From assembly GCA_024710905.1 (NCBI GenBank), contig JANJTV010000120.1:1-64000 (forward strand): a stretch of 64,000 bases of DNA, given 5' to 3'. The notes beneath the pieces are model-generated. The model searched no databases and was not told where the DNA came from. It was given only the letters and a program-made list of their open reading frames with translations. Shown here one piece after another: positions 1 through 6,801 of the stretch. A program made the position numbers and the translations under genes. The number at the start of each line of letters is the position of its first letter. Position 1 is the first letter of the stretch. The stretch comes from Anaerolineales bacterium. Lineage in GTDB: Bacteria; Chloroflexota; Anaerolineae; Anaerolineales; Villigracilaceae.

Positions 1-1
1 C

Positions 2-1021
2 TTTAACTTGGGCGGGGGCACCGACAAACCGCTTACTGACCTGATTCCTGAGGAGGCGGTCTGGGCCTGCACCTCCTGCGGCGCATGCGTGGATATTTGC
101 CCGGTCGGCAATGAGCCGATGCGCGACATCCTGGACATCCGACGCAACCTGGCAATGATGGATAGTAGTTTCCCGAAACAGCTCGAAACGGCCTTTAAGG
201 GCATGGAACGCAACCTGAATCCCTGGAATGTGCCGCAGGCGGACCGCATGAAATGGGCCGAGGGGCTGGCCGTGCCGACGATTGAGCAAAACCCGGAACC
301 GGAATTGCTCTGGTGGGTGGGCTGCGCCCCGGCCACCGACGCGCGCGCCCAGAAAACCGCCCAGGCCTTTGCAAAAATCCTGAATGCCGCCGGGGTGAAC
401 TTTGCCGTACTCGGCAAGAACGAAGCCTGCACCGGCGATTCGGCCCGCCGCGCGGGGCGCGAGGACATCTTTTTCGGGCTGGCCAGCCAGAACGTGGAGA
501 TTCTTAACGAGGTGGCCCCCAAACGAATTGTCACCACCTGCCCGCATTGCCTGCATACCATCAAGAACGAATACCCAGCCTTTGGCGGGGAGTACACCGT
601 CATCCACCACACCCAGCTGATTAACGAACTGGTTGGCGCGGGCAAGATCGCGCTCGAAACGACCAAAGACGACCTGAAAGTCACCTTCCACGACCCGTGT
701 TACCTGGGCCGCCACAATGGCGTGCTGGATGCGCCGCGCGAAGCGCTGCACACCGCCGGAGCAATGACAATCGAAATGCCGCGCCACGGGTCCAAATCCT
801 TCTGCTGTGGGGCGGGCGGCGCCCAGATGTGGAAAGAGGAGGAAGCCGGGGAGCAGAAGGTCAATGCCGCCCGTTTTGCCGAGGCCAAAACCACCGGCGC
901 GGAGACGGTGGCAGTGGGCTGCCCCTTCTGCATGACGATGATGACCGACGCCAGCAAGGCCGACGGCGGTAGCATCCAGGTAAAGGATGTGGCCGAGATC
1001 GTCGCCGAGCGGATGAAGTAA
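2..1021 (+). CDS. (Fe-S)-binding CCG-domain protein, HdrD/GlpC-like (5' partial)
   Basis: The reading frame is open through the left edge, so the N-terminus is missing; the in-frame TTG at 8 is probably internal. Counting from nt 8, a 4Fe-4S motif C21-x2-C24-x2-C27-x3-C31-P is followed by two cysteine-rich CCG domains (C106, C141, C178/C181 and C231, C266-C267, C305/C308). This is the layout of heterodisulfide-reductase HdrD-type and GlpC/LutA-type electron-transfer subunits, where the CCG cysteines hold a cubane or non-cubane cluster and pass electrons to a quinone or disulfide. A second ferredoxin motif is expected upstream of the window. A strong terminator follows 22 nt after the stop, so this is the last gene of its operon. 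The physiological partner cannot be told from here. Confidence 0.85.
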   Translation, partial: FNLGGGTDKPLTDLIPEEAVWACTSCGACVDICPVGNEPMRDILDIRRNLAMMDSSFPKQLETAFKGMERNLNPWNVPQADRMKWAEGLAVPTIEQNPEPELLWWVGCAPATDARAQKTAQAFAKILNAAGVNFAVLGKNEACTGDSARRAGREDIFFGLASQNVEILNEVAPKRIVTTCPHCLHTIKNEYPAFGGEYTVIHHTQLINELVGAGKIALETTKDDLKVTFHDPCYLGRHNGVLDAPREALHTAGAMTIEMPRHGSKSFCCGAGGAQMWKEEEAGEQKVNAARFAEAKTTGAETVAVGCPFCMTMMTDASKADGGSIQVKDVAEIVAERMK

Positions 1022-1042
1022 AACAGATTGCACCAAAATTCA

Positions 1043-1068
1043 GGGCGGGCCAATGGCCCGCCCTTTTA
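1043..1068 (+). terminator. Rho-independent terminator after the Fe-S protein
   Basis: A perfect 9-bp GC stem (1043-1051 with 1055-1063) has a 3-nt loop and is followed by TTTT. It ends the plus-strand transcript before the convergent GNAT gene. Confidence 0.85.
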
Positions 1069-1086
1069 TATTCAAAAACAACGTGT

Positions 1087-2193
1087 TTATTCCATACGGG
1101 CCATCAACAAGGCCCACTCTTCCGTGTTTTGCAAGGCTCGTAATGGCGGGCAATTCTCCATTTCAGACAGATCATCAAAACCCGCATCCAGGGCCTTACC
1201 CAAATTTTCAATGGCCAGGGTTGGGTTTCCCAGGCCCGCCCAGGATGCACCGGTTAAGAATTTTCCATATTGGTCAAGGATTTTTTCCCCTTTGGAAAGC
1301 ATGATTTCGGCAACCAAACGGGTTTGTTCAAACCGGCCAGCATCCAGGTGACTCCAGGCCAGGTTAATCAGGTAACCAACTTCAGGGAAGATAATGATGT
1401 ATTCTTTAGTCTCACGCAGCAGTTGTAATCCCAGTTTTTCGGCTGTTCGAATGGAACCAATATTCGAGTCGGCTACATCCCAGTCAATTTGCTGGAGGCC
1501 GAGAGCCAACCCGTGCCGAATGGCAGCATCTGATGTCGCCAGGGCCAGACCAAGCCTGCGATAATCCGGATGGGTCACCAGCCGAATCTCCCCCTCGTTA
1601 CCGACAATAAAATCAATCACAGCCCAGGCTGCACAGGTCCTCTCGTGAATGGCCGCAAACCCAAACGCCATCTGATCGGGTGTTACAGAACCTTTTCGTA
1701 AATCCAGTACTTTCTGAACATCGTCCGGCAGATCCCCATCCACCCTTTCCCGAATGGCGTCATCAATATAGTAGAGTATAAAACCTGTAGGAAGGACAGG
1801 CCGGGAGCCGAGATACGCCTGGGTGGCAACGTATAAAGAACGCGGTGTTTCAATCGGCTGGCGATTTTCCACCAGCAAGTTCAAAACATCTCGCCAGGCA
1901 TCTGTCGGGTTGATAAAAAAGAGCACATTGGTCTTTTCGCCAATAAACTCCTTATCTCTTAATGCGCGGCGCAAATCATCAACAAAAGATAACTCCGTCG
2001 GGTCGCCAAGCAGGTGACACCAAACATCCTTGATTAGAAGAGCCGATCGGGGATGAACAAGGTCATCAATGATGACCTTGCCAGGGTATTTCCCGGATAA
2101 AACACCGGCGCAATAAAGCGGTAGGGAGATACCGGCATCGATCAGCGGATTGACAAAAGAATATTGTTCAGGCGATAAAAGGGTGAGGCTCAT
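1087..2193 (-). CDS. GNAT-family N-acetyltransferase with C-terminal helical extension
   Basis: The protein has 368 aa. A GNAT core lies at about residues 170-262, with the acetyl-CoA loop Y-R-R-L-G-L-A (211-217) after the beta-4 segment and the motif N-x-G-S-I-R-x-A-E-K-L-G-L (244-256), which is typical of the last GNAT strand and helix. The first 165 residues resemble the substrate-side half of the larger GNAT_acetyltran group. The last 95 residues look like two TPR-like helical pairs (G-x-Y-L-I-N-L-A-W-S-H-L-x-A-G-x-F). The acceptor substrate is unknown. The start is an ATG with only a weak ribosome site. A consensus promoter (TTGACA, 17 nt, TAAAAT) lies upstream and shares a palindrome with the divergent ArsR operon, so co-regulation is likely. 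Confidence 0.75.
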   Translation of the reverse strand: MSLTLLSPEQYSFVNPLIDAGISLPLYCAGVLSGKYPGKVIIDDLVHPRSALLIKDVWCHLLGDPTELSFVDDLRRALRDKEFIGEKTNVLFFINPTDAWRDVLNLLVENRQPIETPRSLYVATQAYLGSRPVLPTGFILYYIDDAIRERVDGDLPDDVQKVLDLRKGSVTPDQMAFGFAAIHERTCAAWAVIDFIVGNEGEIRLVTHPDYRRLGLALATSDAAIRHGLALGLQQIDWDVADSNIGSIRTAEKLGLQLLRETKEYIIIFPEVGYLINLAWSHLDAGRFEQTRLVAEIMLSKGEKILDQYGKFLTGASWAGLGNPTLAIENLGKALDAGFDDLSEMENCPPLRALQNTEEWALLMARME

Positions 2194-2229
2194 GGCAGCT
2201 CTTTTGTGCTGTATAATTCTTCAAAAGAA

Positions 2230-2258
2230 ATTTTACTATCTGATTTGATAATTGTCAA
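2230..2258 (-). promoter_or_regulatory. Sigma70-type promoter of the GNAT gene
   Basis: On the minus strand the -35 box TTGACA (2253-2258) and -10 box TAAAAT (2230-2235) are separated by exactly 17 nt. The -35 box sits inside the palindrome at 2243-2260. Confidence 0.6.
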
Positions 2259-2260
2259 AT
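2243..2260. promoter_or_regulatory. Palindromic operator candidate between GNAT and ArsR genes
   Basis: The inverted repeat ATTTGA-N6-TCAAAT has the A/T-rich shape of ArsR/SmtB family operators. It covers the -35 box of the minus-strand promoter and abuts a TATAAT (2261-2266) facing the ArsR operon. Control by the neighbouring ArsR protein is inferred from position. Confidence 0.45.
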
Positions 2261-2308
2261 TATAATATTCTTTTCTATTGCTTTATTTTGTACAAGGAAT
2301 GGCAGCCC

Positions 2309-2560
2309 ATGGAAGACTTTAAGAACTTTGAACTGGAAAACGCACAATCGATGAATGAACATGAGCGCCTGGAAGCCATGTTTATGAAGATTACCAACAT
2401 AGCCATACAGCAACTGGAGAATGAACTGACGGTCGCCCAGACAATGAAAGATGATGAGGGCAAAAAACGCCTCAGCATCCAGATTAGCATGTATCGGCAT
2501 GCACAGGGCATCTTTAAATTTTCAAAGCAATTTGCAGCCGATAAACGGTGGAAAAAATGA
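2309..2560 (+). CDS. Small hypothetical protein, first gene of the ArsR operon
   Basis: This is an 83-aa charged protein with no signal peptide or membrane segment. It looks largely alpha-helical, with heptad-like spacing of Leu/Ile/Met in residues 15-60, so a coiled coil or helical bundle is plausible. The ATG at 2309 is chosen because AAGGA lies 10 nt upstream; the open frame extends to 2252, but that part has no ribosome site and overlaps the promoter. Its TGA overlaps the ATG of the ArsR gene (ATGA), so the two are translationally coupled. I do not recognise the family. It may be a partner or co-regulated target of the regulator. Confidence 0.6.
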   Translation: MEDFKNFELENAQSMNEHERLEAMFMKITNIAIQQLENELTVAQTMKDDEGKKRLSIQISMYRHAQGIFKFSKQFAADKRWKK

Positions 2561-3153
2561 CGGATCAAAACAATCAAACAAGCAGGGAAGACGATCTGGA
2601 AGCCAGGGCGCAATTGTTCAAAGCGCTTGGGCATCCCATGCGCCTGTTAATCATGAATCTGGTGATTTCCAAAGCCCGACATGGTGAGGAACTGGCCGCG
2701 CTATTGCAATTGAACCCAGCAACGGTTTCACATCATTTAAGCAAACTTGCGGAAGTTGGGCTTCTGGAAGTGAGAAAAGATCAGTATTATCACGTCTACT
2801 CGCTGGCTCAGAATATGTTGCAACGTTCCCTAGATGATGTCATTCGCCTCCCCCAGCCTGATTTACGGCAACAGGTAAAAACGGATGCCTATCGCGAAAA
2901 AGTCCTCCATGTCTTCTATAAGCGTGGCCGTTTGGTAAAGATTCCAGCCCAGCTCAAAAAACAGCGCATCGTCTTAGAGAAAATTGCGCGCGAGTTTGAA
3001 CCAGGCAAGGTGTATAGCGAGGCAGATGTCAACCGCATTTTGGTCGAATTTAATGACGATGTTGCCTGGCTGCGCCGCTCCCTGATTGAACATCAATTAC
3101 TAACGCGTAAAAATGGGGAGTATTGGTTAATACCCATAGATGACAATGTTTGA
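2557..3153 (+). CDS. ArsR-family winged-helix regulator with C-terminal DUF2087 domain
   Basis: The protein has 198 aa. Residues 15-85 form an ArsR winged helix, with recognition helix N-P-A-T-V-S-H-H-L-S-K-L (53-64) and a wing around 71-82. Residues 125-192 match the DUF2087 domain (K-I-P-x-Q, E-x-G-x-x-Y-S-E-x-x-V-N, D-D-V-A-x-L-R-R-x-L-I), which is often joined to ArsR or acetyltransferase modules. The usual metal motif ELCVCDL is absent, so the trigger is probably not arsenic or cadmium. The ATG at 2557 overlaps the stop of the upstream gene; a GTG at 2548 is possible but less likely. It probably binds the palindrome at 2243-2260 and controls its own operon and the divergent GNAT gene. 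Confidence 0.85.
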   Translation: MTDQNNQTSREDDLEARAQLFKALGHPMRLLIMNLVISKARHGEELAALLQLNPATVSHHLSKLAEVGLLEVRKDQYYHVYSLAQNMLQRSLDDVIRLPQPDLRQQVKTDAYREKVLHVFYKRGRLVKIPAQLKKQRIVLEKIAREFEPGKVYSEADVNRILVEFNDDVAWLRRSLIEHQLLTRKNGEYWLIPIDDNV

Positions 3154-3187
3154 TATGATTCGCCAACCCTGAATCCCGGAGCAATAT

Positions 3188-5275
3188 GTGCCCATTGAAA
3201 AACTAAAATCCGCATGGCAAACCCTGCTCACCAAACTGGAACCGCTGGGCGGCTTCCGCCTGTACATGCTGGCCCTGTTCGTCATCATGTTCCTGGCCTA
3301 CGATTCGCAGGTCTGGCGCATGGGCTTTTACTATGACGACTGGGAAGGCGTCTTCCTCTACAAGCAAAATTTCTCTCCCACGCAGATCTGGGAATACTTC
3401 CTAACGGACCGGCCATTCTCCTCGCTGGTGCACATCCTGTTCAATCCGCTCTTTGGGGCTTCCTCGGTGGCCTGGCACATTTTTGGATTGGTGCTCTACT
3501 GGGCGGCCATCCTGCTCTTCGTGCGCATGCTGCTGGAAATCTGGCCGCAGCGCGTGCCGGTCATCGGCTGGATTGGCCTGCTGCTGGCGCTCTACCCAGG
3601 CATCACCCGCCAGTTTGTCATCCGCACCAGCATGCCGCACTACACCGCCATGCTACTGTTCATGCTCTCGCTGCTGCTGCTGGTGCTGGCTTTCAAACAC
3701 CCGCGCCAGCGCGCCTGGCTGATCATTACATCCATTTTGCTCGGTTGCATGCACAGCCTGTTAATCGAATACTTCGGCGGGCTGGAGCTCATCCGCATCT
3801 TCCTGCTGTTCTACCTGTACCGGCGCGAAACCGGCCAGGCGCTGGAAGCATTGAAAATATCGGTGCTGGCCTGGCTGCCTTACCTCTCGATCTTCATCGT
3901 TTTTGTCGGTTACAAGTTCCTGCTGCTGCCGCGCCTGCAAATCGGCGGCGAAGCCCCCAAACACGAACTCAAACTGCTCGAACAACTGGCCCTCGACCCG
4001 GCCGGGACGCTGCTCAACTTTGCCAACCTGGTCACACAAGACATCACCCACGCCATCCTGTATGTCTGGACGCTGCCCATCACCCCGGGCAGCATCGAAC
4101 TGAACGCGCGGGCCTATAGCGTCTCCTGGGCGCTGGCCCTTGTCATCGCCATGCTGGCCGTTCTCGTCATGGAAGCCTGGGCGCACAACACGACTCCCGA
4201 CGACGCCCGCGAACCCTTCCCAGGCCTGATTGTGGCAACCGCCTTCATCGCCGTGCTATTGGGCGGGCTGCCCAGTTGGGCCATCGGCAGGCAGGCGCTT
4301 GGGGGCATGTGGTCCAGCCGATTCCTGTTCGGGCAAATCTTCGGGGCCGTTTCGCTGGTCGTGCTGGCCGTCGCCTGGCTGGCCGGGCAAAACCGCCGCG
4401 CCGCCCTGCACATCACCCTGGCGCTCCTGCTGGCAGGGGCCTTCTCATTGCAATTCAGGACGGGGAATGTCTACGCCCGCGACTGGGATTACCAGCGCAA
4501 CTTCTTCTGGCAGCTCAAGTGGCGGATCCCGGCGCTCGCCCCCCAGGCCTTCCTCGTCTCGCCCCAATCCGCCACCGCCCTGACGGTGGATTACCAGATG
4601 GCCTTCGCTGTAAATATCCTCTATGCTCCGGGCAACAACAGCACCGACTCACAGCACTGGTGGTTCAACGGTCCGGAGGAACTGCGCGGTGTCATGAACG
4701 CCGAACCCAACGCCCGCCATTTTGCCGGGCGGACCTTCCGTACCATCCAATTTGAATCAGACATGGATTACGCCGTGCCCATCTTGGGCAATCTCTCACG
4801 CCAGTGCCTGCTGGTGGCCGACCCTGTATATAAAGATACCCCCCTGCTGGGGGAAAACGAAAAACGCATGTTCCTGACCACCCACCCGCAGCACATCCTG
4901 CCGGACGCCGACCTGCCCATGCCCACAGACGTTTTCGGCCCCGAACTGCCGCACGGATGGTGTTACTATTTCCAAAAAGCTGACCTTGCCCGCCAGTTCC
5001 AACGCTGGGATCAGATTCCGGCCCTCTGGCAGCAGGCCCAATCCGCCGGGCAGATGCCCATGTTCGGCAACGAATACCTGCCATTCATCGAAGCCAACGC
5101 CCGCCTGGGTAATTGGCCCGAGGCCGCCCGCCTGACTGAACAGGCCAACACCCGCACGATTGAGATGAAACCCTTCCTATGCGGCAACTGGCAGCGTATC
5201 ATAGCCGATACGCCCGTCGCTCCTGAAAAAGACCAGGCCTGGGCACAGGTCAATGCACTGCTGGGATGTGAATAA
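3188..5275 (+). CDS. Large polytopic membrane protein, possibly a GT-C-type glycosyltransferase
   Basis: The protein has 695 aa. About ten hydrophobic segments fill residues 20-425, and a soluble C-terminal part of about 270 residues faces one side of the membrane. The first loop carries an acidic pair in the context F-Y-Y-D-D-W-E-G (about 50-57), where GT-C glycosyltransferases keep catalytic Asp residues, so a lipid-linked-sugar transferase or other cell-envelope role is plausible. The family is not certain. GTG at 3188 is used as the start because GGAG precedes it by 6 nt and the overlapping ATG at 3186 runs into a stop. Only 34 nt separate it from the ArsR gene, so read-through is possible. 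Confidence 0.6.
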   Translation: MPIEKLKSAWQTLLTKLEPLGGFRLYMLALFVIMFLAYDSQVWRMGFYYDDWEGVFLYKQNFSPTQIWEYFLTDRPFSSLVHILFNPLFGASSVAWHIFGLVLYWAAILLFVRMLLEIWPQRVPVIGWIGLLLALYPGITRQFVIRTSMPHYTAMLLFMLSLLLLVLAFKHPRQRAWLIITSILLGCMHSLLIEYFGGLELIRIFLLFYLYRRETGQALEALKISVLAWLPYLSIFIVFVGYKFLLLPRLQIGGEAPKHELKLLEQLALDPAGTLLNFANLVTQDITHAILYVWTLPITPGSIELNARAYSVSWALALVIAMLAVLVMEAWAHNTTPDDAREPFPGLIVATAFIAVLLGGLPSWAIGRQALGGMWSSRFLFGQIFGAVSLVVLAVAWLAGQNRRAALHITLALLLAGAFSLQFRTGNVYARDWDYQRNFFWQLKWRIPALAPQAFLVSPQSATALTVDYQMAFAVNILYAPGNNSTDSQHWWFNGPEELRGVMNAEPNARHFAGRTFRTIQFESDMDYAVPILGNLSRQCLLVADPVYKDTPLLGENEKRMFLTTHPQHILPDADLPMPTDVFGPELPHGWCYYFQKADLARQFQRWDQIPALWQQAQSAGQMPMFGNEYLPFIEANARLGNWPEAARLTEQANTRTIEMKPFLCGNWQRIIADTPVAPEKDQAWAQVNALLGCE

Positions 5276-5312
5276 ATTCTTGCTCGCCCATTGGATAAAA
5301 AGGAGAATCAGA

Positions 5313-5720
5313 ATGGAAAATTCAACCGCACCAATACAAAAGCCCGACAATATTCGCAGTTTCCTGCTTGGCTTTTTCGGGTGGTTTTTGTTTGTCACCC
5401 TGTACTGGGTGGCGGTCCGCGTGGCAGGCCAGTTCTTTATGAATCAACCGAATCCTGATTCTGGAATGGTGTTAATCCTTTGTCTGCCCGGCCCGCTTCT
5501 CATCAGTGGCATTGCGTTTATCGTGCTGCTTTTTACAAAACGACTTGCCGCGCTTGGTCTCTTTTCAGCCATTATGGCAAATTGGGTTGCCATCGCCATA
5601 TTCCACCTGATTGAAAACTCAAAATACTATTATCCCGATCCGTTCCCTGTCGGCGAATTGTTCTTAATGGTTCCTTTCTACTTCATGAAACCGTTTTTCG
5701 ACATTTTGTCCGTGATGTAA
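5313..5720 (+). CDS. Small membrane protein of unknown function
   Basis: The protein has 135 aa and three to four hydrophobic segments (about 20-42, 50-72, 78-98 and 112-132). The start is set at ATG 5313, which has AGGAG 8 nt upstream; the longer frame from 5253 would overlap the preceding gene without a ribosome site. It follows the large membrane protein by 37 nt and is probably in the same transcript, so it may be an accessory subunit. There is no recognisable motif. A bidirectional terminator follows. Confidence 0.65.
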   Translation: MENSTAPIQKPDNIRSFLLGFFGWFLFVTLYWVAVRVAGQFFMNQPNPDSGMVLILCLPGPLLISGIAFIVLLFTKRLAALGLFSAIMANWVAIAIFHLIENSKYYYPDPFPVGELFLMVPFYFMKPFFDILSVM

Positions 5721-5754
5721 CTTATTCAAATCCACCAACCATACTATGGATTAA

Positions 5755-5787
5755 CAAAAAAATCCGCCAAGTAGGCGGATTTTTTTG
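5755..5787. terminator. Bidirectional terminator between membrane gene and tRNA-Glu
   Basis: The stem AATCCGCC/GGCGGATT (5761-5768 with 5774-5781) is flanked by an A-run on the left and a T-run on the right. It can therefore end both the plus-strand operon and the minus-strand tRNA transcript. Confidence 0.85.
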
Positions 5788-5860
5788 TGCCCCCACGGGG
5801 ATACGAACCCCGGTCGTAGCCTTGAAAGGGCTGCGTCCTAGTCCACTAGACGATGGGGGC
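5788..5860 (-). tRNA. tRNA-Glu(UUC)
   Basis: This is a 73-nt cloverleaf. The acceptor stem GCCCCCA pairs with TGGGGGC, the anticodon stem-loop AGCC-CTTTCAA-GGCT gives anticodon TTC, and the T arm is CCGGG-GTTCGTAT-CCCCG, where the innermost pair of the stem is imperfect. The discriminator base is A. CCA is not encoded. Confidence 0.95.
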
Positions 5861-5924
5861 GAGCACTATTTGGTTAAGCGGGCGGTATTGTAACACCCCG
5901 CTGTTTGATGGTCAAGGGAATTTC

Positions 5925-6458
5925 TCAACTTTCCCGCTTTTGGTTTTGCAGGGCAGCCATGTGCACATGGCGCTTGTTGAACAGCATGGCCGGGCTTTCC
6001 ACCTTCAAGGCGGGAATCAGGATGCCGGTCAGGGTCACGTCGTAGGCGGGAGAGAAGTCGCGTGCGCCTTCCACCACCAGCGATGAGAAATCAAATCGAC
6101 CGGGCATCTCCAGCGCGCCGCTAATCTCATAATCGGCTGTGGTCAGCAGGGTCGGGTATTGCTGCATGTTGGTGAACCCGCCACGCACCACCGCCGCCGG
6201 ACCCATATCTTCACGGCGCGCCAGGCAAACAGCAATAATCTGGTGCTTGACCAGCCGGACGATTTCATAACTGCCCACCAGTTTGGTCGGCATGTGCGAA
6301 CGCGCGAGATGGGCATCGACGATATCAATCGAGGCCGAAAGCGTATCATTCAGCAAACCAATCAGCCCGGAGTTGGGAATCATCACCTTTCCCACCACCC
6401 GGTAACTGGAAGTAAAGAAATCGGCGTTGACCTGGCGCTGGGTTCCCGAGGGTTCCAT
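5925..6458 (-). CDS. Hypothetical protein
   Basis: The protein has 177 aa and is soluble, with no signal peptide. Its pattern suggests beta-rich halves: the N-terminal region V-G-K-V-M-I-P-N-S-G-L-I-G-L-L-N-D, and a C-terminal segment with D-V-T-L-T-G-I-L-I-P-A-L. I do not recognise the family. It is the last gene of a minus-strand run, 12 nt after the YgiT-type zinc-finger gene. Linkage to ALDH, deoC and lepB upstream suggests a housekeeping transcript, but gives no specific role. Confidence 0.55.
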   Translation of the reverse strand: MEPSGTQRQVNADFFTSSYRVVGKVMIPNSGLIGLLNDTLSASIDIVDAHLARSHMPTKLVGSYEIVRLVKHQIIAVCLARREDMGPAAVVRGGFTNMQQYPTLLTTADYEISGALEMPGRFDFSSLVVEGARDFSPAYDVTLTGILIPALKVESPAMLFNKRHVHMAALQNQKRES

Positions 6459-6470
6459 TTTTGGTTGTTC

Positions 6471-6761
6471 CTAGTCTGTAGAGGTGGGCCGCTGGGCGGG
6501 ACGTTTGCGGCTGGCCGTCGGGCGTACTCGCCGCGCAGGACGTTTGCCGTGCCCGGCGTTCGGGCTGAGCAGGGTGGTCATCCAGCTTACGGCCCGGCTG
6601 TCATATTCACGTTTGCCGCACATGTCGCATACCCAGGCCGGGAAGTTCGGCACAGTCACCAGTTCCTCACCCACCCAAGTGAAATACGTCAGCGAGCGCA
6701 AAGACATCACGCCCGCCTGGCATTCATTACAAGGAAAAGTGCTGAAAGGGAGACTGCTCAT
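6471..6761 (-). CDS. YgiT-type zinc-finger protein
   Basis: The protein has 96 aa. Two CxxC knuckles, C11/C14 and C45/C48, bracket a short beta hairpin with V-P-N-F-P-A-W-V-C, the signature of the YgiT/MqsA N-terminal zinc domain. The helix-turn-helix half found in MqsA antitoxins is absent. Instead the C-terminal 25 residues are Arg/Pro rich and probably disordered, which could bind nucleic acid. No MqsR-type toxin lies next to it. It is the sixth gene of a seven-gene minus-strand run, so an antitoxin role is not supported by context. Confidence 0.75.
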   Translation of the reverse strand: MSSLPFSTFPCNECQAGVMSLRSLTYFTWVGEELVTVPNFPAWVCDMCGKREYDSRAVSWMTTLLSPNAGHGKRPARRVRPTASRKRPAQRPTSTD

Positions 6762-6801
6762 AAAAAGATAACTGGATTATACCAACTCTGAAAGGTTATG
6801 G

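Noticed and set aside
6471-6761. YgiT zinc-finger gene as half of an MqsRA toxin-antitoxin pair
   Set aside because: There is no helix-turn-helix half and no adjacent MqsR-like toxin; the neighbour is an unrelated 177-aa protein.
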